Assembly: GCA_030770425.1 (NCBI GenBank)
Contig: JASJFT010000013.1
Coordinates: 1 to 64,000, forward strand
DNA length: 64,000 nt
Reading direction: 5' to 3'
Origin: Darksidea phi
Taxonomy: Eukaryota; Ascomycota; Dothideomycetes; Pleosporales; Lentitheciaceae
Shown: piece after piece, positions 1 through 10,431 of the stretch
Layout: each line of letters opens with the position of its first letter
How positions within the stretch are numbered: position 1 is the first letter of the stretch
Notes under the pieces: generated by a model
Told to the model about the DNA's origin: nothing
Seen by the model: the letters and a program-made list of their open reading frames with translations, nothing else
Databases searched by the model: none
Program-made: the position numbers and the translations under genes

Positions 1-680
1 CCCCCGCCCCCCCCAAACCCCCTCCCCCCCCCCAAAAAAAACCCGGCCCATATTCGCCCTTTACACAACAATGTGCGCGGTTTTTGGGGGCCCCCGGCCC
101 CCCCCCCCCCCCCCCCCCCCCGAATATGCGACTCGTTCACAATGCATACATTGACTGGATCTCGCGATGTGGAGTAGAGAATTCATTTGCAAACATGTTC
201 ACGCACGTTGAGCGTATGGCCTCAGGGTCTATGCTCCAAGGTCAACAAACTAATAGTGTACCGGACACCTCTCTGAGCGCTTATTCATCAAGTCGTTATG
301 AGTCGTTAGACGGTACCGTGAAGATGCAGAAAGCCATGTCATGAGCAACACCAACAATGAGAAAGAAAGAAAAGTAACGAAGAAGAAATCATGCAGGACA
401 GAAACACGGCAAGGAGGAGGACAAAAGTGGAACGCACGATGAGGAACAACAAGAACATGCAGACCGGTTACCCCTGAACGCCGAAGGAAAAATGGGTCAT
501 GAAAAAGATATCGAACTCCGAGCAAACCTCATGCACCTTTTCCCGTTCATACACTGTTTGAAAGCTTCCCAGGAACTCCGTACCGTCTTGACCCGAACCC
601 TAGTTCATCTTCCCTTGCTCCACCTGACCAAACACCGTACGCAAATGCAAATTTCGATCGAGCTTTCGGTCGAAGTCTTC
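1..680. other. poly-C contig edge, then no supported gene
   Basis: The first 120 bases are runs of C with short A tracts and a G run near base 85, unlike anything later in the window. This suggests a contig end, a gap fill or a low-quality read end. No CCCTAA telomere repeat is visible. From 120 to 680 the sequence is ordinary, but its open frames are short and resemble nothing I recognise; part may be the 3' untranslated region of the minus-strand gene that ends at 681. Confidence 0.5.
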
Positions 681-1343
681 TTAGTTCCACCACCTTGGCG
701 CAAGCCTCCCGTTTCCGCTCAAGATGGCGAGAACTTCTGCGCTGCACGTTCTGAAGCCCCAAATGCGCTCGATGGGTTCAGCGATCATGGTCCAATCAAA
801 GCCCCGCACGTCGTACATATCCAGCACGACGCGCACAAGCCAAGGGTCGTACATTGGTGTGCTCATATCTTGGTAGATAGAAAATGTCGAGCTCAGGATC
901 TCTGGTGGTGCAGGGACCTCGGATGGTGCTGTGTTGACGTCCGCAGGCCGATGGCGGGGGACGGCATGCTGCGGAGAGGGCGAGGGGATGTCAGGAGAGC
1001 CGGAGGTAAAGAGTCCGAATTGAGAGCCATCTTCGCTTCTCGTTGGCGAACTGGCAACCGAGGAGGAGGCGATACTGGAAGCATCAGACATGAGTGAGTC
1101 ATCGCTCATCTTTGTCTGTAGTGTTACTCTAGTGCGGGGCAGCATCGCATGCTCTGCTGCTTTGAGCGCATCGTAGCGAGGGAGGGTCTTCGGGATCGAG
1201 ATCGAGCCTGTGGACTTGGAGTAGGGGCTGTCTTCGATTGGCGTCACCGACATCCGGGAAGAAGGCGAGCCAAAAGACTGAGAGCGGTGCATCCGGATCT
1301 TGGGCGAGGGTGTCCTCGGAGGGGGCTGTAGTAGGGCGGCCAT
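681..1343 (-). CDS. conserved-looking fungal protein of unknown function, 3' end uncertain
   Basis: I do not recognise the family. The ATG-started frame encodes 220 residues. The first ~145 are Ser/Pro-rich and probably disordered, with proline-directed sites (for example RTPSPK) near the start. The last ~60 form an ordered block, with WLVRVVLDMYDVRGFDW followed by MIAEPIERIWGF, which looks like a folded domain. The sharp change from low-complexity N terminus to hydrophobic/aromatic C terminus supports a real gene. The frame closes soon after ILSGNGRLAPRWWN, and that tail may be read-through into an unrecognised intron, so the stop is uncertain. The nearest confident gene, the carboxypeptidase, is 2 kb away on the same strand. 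Confidence 0.55.
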   Translation of the reverse strand: MAALLQPPPRTPSPKIRMHRSQSFGSPSSRMSVTPIEDSPYSKSTGSISIPKTLPRYDALKAAEHAMLPRTRVTLQTKMSDDSLMSDASSIASSSVASSPTRSEDGSQFGLFTSGSPDIPSPSPQHAVPRHRPADVNTAPSEVPAPPEILSSTFSIYQDMSTPMYDPWLVRVVLDMYDVRGFDWTMIAEPIERIWGFRTCSAEVLAILSGNGRLAPRWWN

Positions 1344-3425
1344 GTCGACTGCGGGAAGGGAATTAAGGGCAGTGTTGTATGTATCTATATCTGTCGAGAC
1401 CTGAACCTATGAAGAAAATGAGACGGAAACTGAAAAGCCGCACGCGGCTTAACCCTCAGAAGAGAATAAACAGGCGAGGCGGGATGGCCTGGTCTGGCCG
1501 TCATGGCGACGGGATGGCATCTAGAGCTTATATCCCGCCCTCTGCACTGCCGCCCTGCGTTGGCCCTGCAGGTATGCAGGGCGTTGTTGTACGGCGTGGG
1601 TAGTGAGCGGTGGAAATTAGAGGGTGTGATGGGCCTGTCGGTCCATGCGGCTTACAGATTGCGGGGATGAAGGGTTCAATATGAGTGGGCGATAGGGTGA
1701 AAAGGTGAATGATGAGTGGCTAGTGGTTCTGTAGAATACGCTTGGTGGCATCGGGACGAGGAGGGCGTGGGAGGACAACGCACTCCACACTTGGCGAAAA
1801 GGCGGTTTGGGAGAGAGCATCCAAATGGTCTGGTCATCGAACGATCGAGTAACGAGCGTAGACGCCGTGGTTTTTGATCGAAGAAGGTGCCCTGAGAGTC
1901 TAACTTTACGCATACTCAGTTCCGCCCTCCACATCCTTTTTCTCACTCCGCGATCGCAACGGAGCTCCCAAAAGCAAGCATACTACTGCGCCGTTAACGG
2001 TCCGAGCCGCTGAGGTACTAGACTCACCAAGTCACCAGACCTCGCGCTCGTGGCGGACCCAACACGCGACCGCACTTGTCTCCTCGGGAGTGGATTGAAA
2101 GAAGCGTCACAGCTTGCAGGGGTGTGACGTGGTAGCTTTCCTACCGTGGGCCGCATATGCGGCCTAGGTCGCAATTTGCCAATAGGGAGTCCGCTTGGCG
2201 CAAGGCGTGCTCTCCAATATTCGAGAGTCGTGGTGCGGGGATTTTCTGTGTAGAGAACGGAATATACACGTAGTGGCGTGGTGTTGGTGAGGTTTTGAGC
2301 CGACCAAAGATGTGGAGCGGGGTTTCTGGGATAGGGTTCAAAGTGATGGCTTTGTCATTCGGCTCCGATTGAGAAGGATTTGTATCCGCGATGCTATCGA
2401 AAAAGGTTGGCGCGGAGTTCATTGCGCTCTAGAAGACATGTTTGGGCGGTTGCGGATAATCATTTACGCTGTGTATATTGTATGGACAAGGTCTAGTACA
2501 TATCTGCAAGCTTGGTAAGCATCTTTCGTCCACTCAGCTATCCTAAAATACTGTAGCAAAACCTCCGCTCATCCGACGCGGCAATTTAGAGCAGTACCAA
2601 CCAACATAATGGCGAATTGGAGGGGTTTGAACGTGGGGGTGTTGCACACTAAGTGCTTATCTTCGCTGGGCCGCGATAGAGGACCAGTATAAGGCGGAAA
2701 CTAGTCAAATAGGTATGAAGGTTGCCAGTTAAGCGGTGCTAAGTTTGTTCTACCGTGGTGTGACGATGAGATGGAAGTGGGAAGAGAGGATTGCGACGGG
2801 GTTTCCCGCTGCTCATATGCGACCTCAAGCGTCCGTGCTATACCTATATAGGCATAGGCGATCCGATCTCCGCTCTGCCAATCTGCGTCTACAACTTGTT
2901 GACTTGTCGTGCGGAACCTAATACCTCCGGTCCTAACTTGACATTCCTCGCTTGGAATGGATGTCCACGACTGAGCTCACCTTGATGAATTCAACGCGAT
3001 GATATGCCAGAAGCGGCGCAAGTGCGCAGCTGCCAGCCACAGTAAAGCTTTCGAGACATTTATCCCTCGTGTTGCCGAAACTAACGCACTGCAGATCCAG
3101 TGGCCTTGGTCGATATATCAAAAGGCTCGAGGCAAGCAGTTTCTAGATGGCGGTTATGCGCAAACCGATACGATAGACATGCTTAGCATCAAACTAGCGC
3201 TCCAGTTTTCAGATTAACATTGGCGAAGGGCGTTCGCTGATAGATTGAATTACCCCTGCTTACTTGACAACATTATGTACGAAGATATATACCCGCCCTT
3301 GGTTCACAAGTAATGAATCAATGACTGCTGCTGCAACTCCATGATCCCGATTTTCGTTTCGTGTGACATCATTATAGTATCCAAGCCCTCTTTTGATAGC
3401 GTATCTACATGTCTGGGCAATTCAT
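1344..3425. other. intergenic, no supported gene
   Basis: About 2 kb with only short frames on both strands. The longest ATG-started minus frame (2141-2422, 93 residues) has no recognisable domain or splice context. The segment from 2520 to 3400 is comparatively A/T-rich. I see no tRNA-like or rRNA-like sequence. Confidence 0.5.
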
Positions 3426-4892
3426 TCAACCCTTAAGCCCGATCTTATCCGCTGTAAGGATAAATTCCATGAACCCAGCATTTGTGTCGATGATGTTTTG
3501 GATATACTCCTCACTGGTCGGATAGAAGTTCGTAGGGTAACCAAACTCCATAGTATATCCATATACCTTATTCACCTTCTTGTTCTTGTGCCATCTGCTG
3601 AAGGCATAATCATCGCTAGCGCCTGAGGTAGGGTAGAGGCCAACAGCTTGCTGAGGAACGTACTGGCGTCCACCAACCGCTGCCATGGCGCCAGTCGTAC
3701 GGTTGGCTTGCATGGCAACATTGTCCCAGTCCTCCTGGTCGATGTATTCCCTGTACAAATCATCTTCCACGACACCTCGCTTGCCATCATATGCCGGATT
3801 GAACAGGTTTTGCTTAGGATCGGAAGACTGATCGATGTCATCGCCCCACGAGTACAAAAGCGTGCCGGCAGCAGAGTGCACATCAATGAACCAACGTATG
3901 TTAGGGTATTGGTCGTACACCCATACCATGTTCCTAGTCTCGGGCTCTGAGAAAGGTGCAGTGACGTAAAAGGCCTGGGACGAGGCATTTGTAGAAGCAG
4001 GGGACACAGAGGGGTCAAAGTGCTTGGTGAAGTTCCACAGGAAGTCAAAATTGCGGTTCAGATCAACACCGACGCTGAGTGGATCGTCAGGCCTGGAGCT
4101 TGCCGGGTTGCGGTTCTTGCGCCAGAGGTTACTGTTTGCCTGATCGTGGCGCACACCATCCGGGTTGGTCATAGGAATGAAAACAATTCCGGCGCCGAGA
4201 GCTTTCTTGACATCCTTGTTACTGTAGGTTTTTTTGCCATATGTTAGGCCGATGCAATGTTTGTTCGCATAGAGCAGATCGGAAATGAAGTAGATGAGAT
4301 TGTCGGGGCCGCCTCTTTCCCGGGCGTGGATGCCGGATGTGAAATAAATGTGTTGCTTGTCCTTCTTGATCTTCTCGGCCTTATTCGCAACGCCGCCAAT
4401 AACCGTGTTGCCCTCAAAGGTCTTGTGGGGTGGCGTGAACAGGGTCAATCCGTACTCTTTCTCTAAACCCTTCATGGCTGTATAGACTTCATCCGCGTTG
4501 AAAATACCTGCGCTCTGTAGTCCTGCATACTCGCTTGGATCCCTGGTACCCAAGCCGCGGGGAGCGACCTTTCCGCCTCTGAACCTGTCGCCTTTCCCGA
4601 TCGGTGCCGTGGCAGTCTGTCGCTTGTTCAGGTTGTGTAGAGTTTCGACGCGGACGATTTCGGGGTCCAGGCTCCTCTTCAAGTTGCTCAACTGCTCTTC
4701 CGAGATAACTGCGTGCAGCTTATGCTCGCCGTCAGCGGGCATAACCACCGGTCGGCAGCCATAGTCGATCTCGCTGTTAGTAGAAATGAAGTCGTAAAGC
4801 TGGTTCTTCTCCTTCGCAAAGAAAGCGACACTCAAGACATCCGACGCAAAGGCGGTGCCGGATAGCAAGCTTAAGACAGTGGAGACCTTCAT
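3426..4892 (-). CDS. secreted zinc carboxypeptidase, peptidase family M14
   Basis: This single-exon gene encodes 488 residues and is probably an extracellular metallocarboxypeptidase releasing C-terminal amino acids from peptides. Residues 1-17 form a signal peptide (MKVSTVLSLLSGTAFAS). A propeptide follows, with a dibasic KR near residue 90 that could be a kexin cleavage site. The M14 zinc ligands are visible: His189 and Glu192 in SGIHARERGG, and His339 in FIDVHSAAG. The substrate-binding WRKNRN (about 257-262) and DLNRNFDF (about 277-284) motifs are present. The catalytic glutamate is Glu449 in GYTMEFGYP. Length and motif order match fungal M14 proteins with N-terminal pro-regions. No frame break or missing key residue is seen. 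The neighbours do not suggest a shared pathway; secretion implies a nutritional role (inference). Confidence 0.95.
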   Translation of the reverse strand: MKVSTVLSLLSGTAFASDVLSVAFFAKEKNQLYDFISTNSEIDYGCRPVVMPADGEHKLHAVISEEQLSNLKRSLDPEIVRVETLHNLNKRQTATAPIGKGDRFRGGKVAPRGLGTRDPSEYAGLQSAGIFNADEVYTAMKGLEKEYGLTLFTPPHKTFEGNTVIGGVANKAEKIKKDKQHIYFTSGIHARERGGPDNLIYFISDLLYANKHCIGLTYGKKTYSNKDVKKALGAGIVFIPMTNPDGVRHDQANSNLWRKNRNPASSRPDDPLSVGVDLNRNFDFLWNFTKHFDPSVSPASTNASSQAFYVTAPFSEPETRNMVWVYDQYPNIRWFIDVHSAAGTLLYSWGDDIDQSSDPKQNLFNPAYDGKRGVVEDDLYREYIDQEDWDNVAMQANRTTGAMAAVGGRQYVPQQAVGLYPTSGASDDYAFSRWHKNKKVNKVYGYTMEFGYPTNFYPTSEEYIQNIIDTNAGFMEFILTADKIGLKG

Positions 4893-5517
4893 GGCAGTGT
4901 GCAGCTATAGGAATACGGCGACGAGAGCAGACAAGTCGTTGCCCTACTTATCTGCCGTCGGAGATTTGGCGCTTCCTGTGTGAGTAAAGACGTACAATTT
5001 GCACCTTCCGGATGCGGCAATGGAGATGCTCCTCCCAAGACAGGCGTTCTTGGCTTGCGTACTTACCCTACGATTATAAGCAGGTCCGAAGCGTTATCTG
5101 GTGCTATAGCACGAACCGGTGCCAACTCCGAGACGTGAGCCGCCAGCGGTTCTAGTAATGTATTGCCGTCCGCCGTCCTTTGCAAGCGCTGCACAGAAGA
5201 GGTGGCTTGTTCGTCGAGTTCTTGCACCTCGTATAATTAATTGCGTGGCGCTCAATGTACATCTCTAGCCCCCTTCCACGGGGGGACGGTGTCGAGGGAT
5301 GGATTGATGATACGAGTGAGCGTGACATGGCTGTGGTAGTCTTTATGTTGGTTTGTAGTTCTCAATGGAGTGACGATCTGGATTGGTCACGGCTCCTACA
5401 CTTGCGCTAAGTGGGGCGGCCCATACCACTCTCAGTTTAGCCAGGCACAGCGACCAAAGCTCTCAATTTCATCACTCTGTCCATGGGGAGGCTTGAATTG
5501 CACAAAACTCTGTATTT
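4893..5517. promoter_or_regulatory. carboxypeptidase upstream region
   Basis: This 600-base segment lies upstream of the minus-strand carboxypeptidase and should contain its promoter. No ORF is supported. The sequence near 5225-5245 (cctcgtataattaattgcg) is the most A/T-rich part, but I cannot name a specific element. Confidence 0.35.
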
Positions 5518-7299
5518 TTGGACCTTGTATTTTGTGTGCAAGCATATGCTGTATCTTTTGTGATATCCCGCTCGACTAGAAGCCTTGCCGATGAACCCGA
5601 GCGCTACAAGGAGTTGTCGACAAGCTTTAATCAAGCCAATGTCTTATCCATGACTTCAGTGGTCAGAGCATGTGCTACAGCCATCGAGAAAATCCGTAAA
5701 AAGCCAGGGAAGCCAGGGACTCAACAGGAAGGGAGCTTGACAATACGCAGACGGTTACGGAACCGCAAGCGCCACTTCTCGTACCCTTCTAAACAGGAAG
5801 GAATTTTGTACTGGAAAGATATCTTGAATGGTGTCCAACAAATTTGCACACCGCCCTGTTAACCTTGAACTTGTGGGTAAACGCATCGAATCGATCCGAG
5901 ACGAGCGCTTACCAAACTACAGGGATCAACAACGTCGAGATTTCGAGAGTATCAGACTTCAAATCGCCGAAGCAACACGGCTCAATCGGAATGAAATCCA
6001 GGCTATCGTGAGCCGACAGCAGACACTCCATGAAACCAGCTTGCGACTAGCGGACCAGAATCAACTGATCCTATCTAATCTTCGCGCGTCGAAGGAGCAC
6101 TTTCTCGCGATTCAAGGTGGAACTGATCAATTCTAATAATCGCTCATGCCAGTTGCGACTAATATTTCCGTCATGACAGCCGCCCTGCCGTAGATAGCAT
6201 CCTCAGTGAATAGACTGGTTGGTGCACCCTAATCACTCCCGCTTTTCTCAACCACTAACTGAAGGAAGCTAGGTTCGACCGCCTAACCCCGCAACCCATC
6301 TCACCTGACTCTCTACAATCTGACTATTCCGAATGCCAAACTCTATCACGTCGTATCAAGAAATTAAAGGTGAAGCCTAGACGCATACTAGCGGCTTGCA
6401 CTTGACATGTTCAATCCCAGATCACTGTCTATCTCGAATGGCCTATACACTTTCAGAGGTCTTGAACAACTGTACACGATAAACAATGTCCGCACGCTGC
6501 ATACGAAAATGCAATTTCGGATCTCAGTCTCCGATTTTTTTCTTATATTTTTACATTGAAACAGAAAGTCCAAGTTGCAATTGCTGTATCACAAGTCGCG
6601 GGGGCTTCCACAGTATCGCACTCGTTGACTTACTATCGTGTGATGCCTTATACCTCACCTGCCTTTCATCTTTTCGGAGTCTATGATGATTTAAGACGCA
6701 AAGCACCAAGTTACCAATGGGAGCCTATTGTTAATAGATATCTTCAGTCCGCTGCGACCGATATCCCACGCGATCTCCATATGAAAGGCTGCATTACTTA
6801 GGTATGAACATCGAGTCAGCCCTCGGCTTTGCCTAGAATAGGTGGCTCGCAACCGAATACATACGTCTTACTGTCTTCTTCCGCCTAGGCTACGGCACAC
6901 TTGTTGCGATATCAGTCGCATCTGCCGCTCGGGTCTCGAGGATCTAAATCTATCAAAATCACCTACCCCCGCTATCTGCCCAAAGGAAACGCCAGAATTC
7001 TCAAGGAAGACGCCTACTTTCTAGACCTACTAGAGAAACTCGTAGCGGAACTGGATACTGAGTACGACAATGCCAGAATGGGGACTGCATAATTTTACGA
7101 GACCAAGTTGACGCCTAGAATGGATGAAGTCTTGAAAAAGCTGGCAAAAGAGGACGAAGAGAAGTATGGGGAGGGAAGGAGGGAGATGAGCTTTGTTATG
7201 GAAATGCAATAGGAAAGCGAGAGTGACACTAAAGAGGATGAGCAAATGAATGATGGAGAGGAAGGAAATGATAAAGAGGAAAGTAGTGGCGACGAGTAG
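5518..7299 (+). pseudogene. decayed fungal N-terminal-domain (azaphilone-L/ankyrin-NACHT type) protein
   Basis: Several consecutive same-strand fragments read like successive parts of one large fungal protein family whose members start with a conserved helical domain. The first fragment, near 5560-5860, has ADEPERYKELSTSFNQANVL and SMTSVVRACATAIEKIRKKP. After a frame change near 5850 come NLELVGKRIESIRDERLPNY and RNEIQAIVSRQQTLHE (5865-6136). Near 6600-6700 comes TYYRVMPYTSPAFHLF. Finally 6901-7299 carries EDAYFLDLLEKLVAELD, an in-frame TAA at 7090, TPRMDEVLKKLAKEDEEKYG, an in-frame TAG, and an acidic tail. The order of segments matches my recollection of the family, but frame changes and at least two in-frame stops interrupt it. 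Some breaks could be introns, but the stops inside the conserved C-terminal block argue for a pseudogene. The family assignment rests on memory of typical motifs, not on a search. Confidence 0.7.
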
Positions 7300-8277
7300 G
7301 ACTAAGGCGGGGACTGCTGGTGTAGTGTTCGAATGTAGTTGAACCTGCGGTAGCAACTTCAGAGGAATACAACAGGTCTGCTTTCGGGTAGGCGTTTCAA
7401 AAAGCCTCCTCCGCCTTTCTCCGCTCGTGTCAGCTTCGCTTGGGTGAGCAAGCTGGTATACCAGCCGATGAGGTCAACGCTACCACAGTCTCGATATATA
7501 ATCAGCTGCATCTTCGAACCAGTTCGGTAGTAATTCTCTTCATGCTATGTACCTCCCAATCAGCTACGTAGTTCTTCTCTTCTTCCCACTCGGCCACTTC
7601 TACGTCTTCGCCTTGTCCCTGTCGGAGTGTAGCACCCCAAAGCTATAGGCAACGCACAACCGCCTGAACAAACCCCTCTCTTGACTAGGCAAAGTATTAC
7701 ATTCGCAATCGCCGTATCTCGAACTTCACGTTTGAAACAAATATACGAGGCGAATGTGGAGGCTCACACGCCATGGAAGATGGAATGAACGGGATCGATA
7801 CGCGGATGTGATCGTGGTGTCGGGGAACATATGTTGGTTGAGCGACTGCGCCGTTAGTGACATATATAATGTGAGAAACAGTGTTCTCACAAGATTTGCT
7901 TCGCAAGACGTCAGTTGCGCACGTCTGCGAATGTGAAGCGGTCCTTACTAGAAAATCTTACGGCCCTGGAAATTGTGTTTGTTTCGTAGGTGACGATCTC
8001 AGATATTAGGGTATGACCATTCACATGTACCACATAAAGATCAGAAAACACAGCACACATCATTGAAGAACCGGATCAGATTGTGTTTTTGGTACAGGCT
8101 GTATACCTTACCCTCCGCTAAATGTCCTCATGCCGTCCAAGCCGTGCAGAGCCGCATGAAGCGTAAGCGTAAAAGCCAATGAATGCCGTTTGATAACACC
8201 GTAAGTGCACCGCCCATCCGCGAAGCCTTGCCCCCACACCATACAAAGCCCCAGCTGCCCAGCGAAAGCGAAAACCT
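7300..8277. other. intergenic, no supported gene
   Basis: About 980 bases between the decayed gene and the RPS18 stop. Only short frames without recognisable content are present. The stretch next to 8277 should contain the RPS18 3' untranslated region. Confidence 0.5.
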
Positions 8278-9267
8278 TTATCCCTTCTTCTTGGACACAC
8301 CGACAGTGCGACCACGACGACCGGTCGTCTTAGAGTGCTGGCCACGTACGCGGAGACCCCAGTAGTGTCGCAGACCACGGTGGGCACGGATCTTCTTGAG
8401 GCGTTCGAGATCTTCACGGAGCTTGCTGTCGACGCCGTTGGCCAGGATCTGAGAGTTCTTGCCGTCGACGATGTCGCGCTGCCTGTTAAGGAACCAGGTG
8501 GGAATTTTGTCTGCGATTATCAGCATCTTCAACCGGTATTTGATAGAAGTAAATGCGTACACTGAAGGGGGTTCTGAAGGATGGTGACGATGCGCTCGAG
8601 CTCTTCGGAAGTCAAGTCACCGGCGCGCTTGGAGAGGTCGACATCGGCCTTCTTGCAGACCAAGTTGGAGTATCGGCGACCGACACCCTTGATCTTGGTC
8701 ATGGCGTACATGACCTTTTGCTTGCCATCGACGTTCGTGTTCAACAAACGGATGATGTATTGGAAGCTATGACGAGTCAGCACTGTTTGCATATGTGTTC
8801 GTAGCAGCCTCCATCGCATCTACTTAAAGCGCAGTGTCCCGCAGCATTGTTGGCCTTCGCGGCGCGCACAAGTCGTCCCAGACAGCAGTTTTGTCAACCA
8901 GGCTCCACACCTCTCCTTCCTTCTGCGATATCGCGGACCATAGAAATCCTCCTCGTTGTTCCCGTATCACTCTAGCCCATAAGTGTGAATCCTGCTGTCT
9001 GGTCTCCATGTACGAGTTGCGGCTGCGGCGGCGGGGCACAAAAACAATGATAGAAGGCGCGTTCGAGGGTTTAATGCGGCGTATAGATGATATGTACGTA
9101 CTTCGACTTCTCTCCTGTGACGAGCGCTGCACAACTGTCAGTACTGTGCTTGGCTAACTGTATGGAGCGCGACGCAGGACATCCTCCTCGAACGAACTAT
9201 GGATCTCTCGAGGATAGACAATCCTTGCACGCAACACGGCGGCCGTAAATTTGGAGTACTCACACAT
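8278..9267 (-). CDS. RPS18: 40S ribosomal protein S18 (uS13)
   Basis: Component of the small ribosomal subunit head that contacts the P-site tRNA region. The spliced model uses coding segments 9267-9264, 9126-9102, 8766-8561 and 8510-8278, giving 155 residues, the usual length for this protein. The protein starts MSLVTGEKSNFQYII and continues [16 protein letters not shown] and [20 protein letters not shown]. It then has [38 protein letters not shown] and a C-terminal [14 protein letters not shown]. All joins keep frame and use GT..AG borders: donors GTGAGT, GTACGT and GTACGC. The introns are 137, 335 and 50 nt. The first coding exon holds only ATGT, and the second 25 nt. I looked for C/D snoRNA boxes in the 335-nt intron and saw none. 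Confidence 0.97.
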
Positions 9268-10431
9268 GATGGCGGTTTGTCGGTGCTCGTCGGTGGGTGT
9301 TGTCGTTGGCTTTTAGCGAAGTCACGGTCGGCTTGAGGATTTTGGAGCGCCAGTGCCGAGTGTGTGCGGCTTGGCATCAAATTAGGTAAGCTCAGCATCT
9401 ACGGCCAATCAGGCGCTAGACCCCACCCTGCACCACATACCTCACCTCCTACCGGACCCGCCACAAAGACGGCCCCTCTCGCCTCTCCAGAGTGCCCTTA
9501 TATGTCATCATCATATCATGCATGTATTCGATCGTATGAACGCATGCGCATCTGAGGTCGCGTGGTGGCCTCAGGCCCGCTACCGCTCAGTTTCTCCCAT
9601 GAAGCGGGCCGCAGTCCACCACACCCCCTAAACCACCTAAGCATGCCTAGATCTCGATGAAGTGCCAGCTCATATGCGGAAAAAGTCAGGTGTGCCTCGC
9701 CAATATTGCTGCCTTGGCAACCAGGCATCAGGGCGTTCTTGGAAAACTGCTGCCTGGACCGAGCGCATTCCATGTTCAACGGCGAGTCCTCCATCTGAAG
9801 CCTCGTTGCGACCGTATAAAAATCTCTAGCGAAAAGCAGGCCATGATGTCTTAGCCTACACGCTCGGCGAGTTTCTGTGCCCGGGTTCCACAGTGTTTCC
9901 TGCACGCTCTCGACGTCAGCTCAGCCCAGCTACACACCTTGTCTATCCAAGCCCCTGCCTTTTGCAGATCATTTCTAATACTCAATCATCATGCTGCCCT
10001 CTTCAGCCCCGTTTCGCGAGCCCCCATAGTTGTGGTGGCGGAGTTCATCACTGCGCCACTTCTCTATCCCAACAAAACATGTTGCTCATGACCCTAGTGT
10101 TCAAACCGAGCTTTTCTGATGCCTGCTTAAGGCAACTGTCACTACACAGGGCCACCGCAGCAGTCTGCCCATCAACCCCATCTTGATAAATATCTAGGTC
10201 GCTCTCACGTTCGGGAGCCCCCCCGAAACCCAATCTCTTTTTCAGCCTCACATACCGCATCCAATAGAAGACACAAATATTATTTACTTTCGTCGTTTCT
10301 TTTCTCACTGTCACCGGCTCAACTCGATGCATCCGGAATTACCTTCTGGGATCTCCCCGCACGGTCACTACCAGAGTTCGGCAGCAGATCTAGCCTAGTC
10401 CCAGTATACCGCGGTGGATCCACCTGTCCGT
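9268..10431. promoter_or_regulatory. divergent intergenic region between RPS18 and the 10432 gene
   Basis: This 1.16-kb region separates the minus-strand RPS18 from the plus-strand gene at 10432, so both promoters should lie here. A CCAAT-type box (gccaatcagg) occurs near 9402-9413, upstream of RPS18. Long CT-rich tracts near 9945-10020 and 10230-10320 fit fungal core promoter and 5' UTR composition before the plus-strand gene. No coding region is supported. Confidence 0.4.

Noticed and set aside
8767..9101. snoRNA in the long RPS18 intron
   Set aside because: Fungal ribosomal-protein introns sometimes host snoRNAs, but I saw no paired C and D boxes or H/ACA hairpins.
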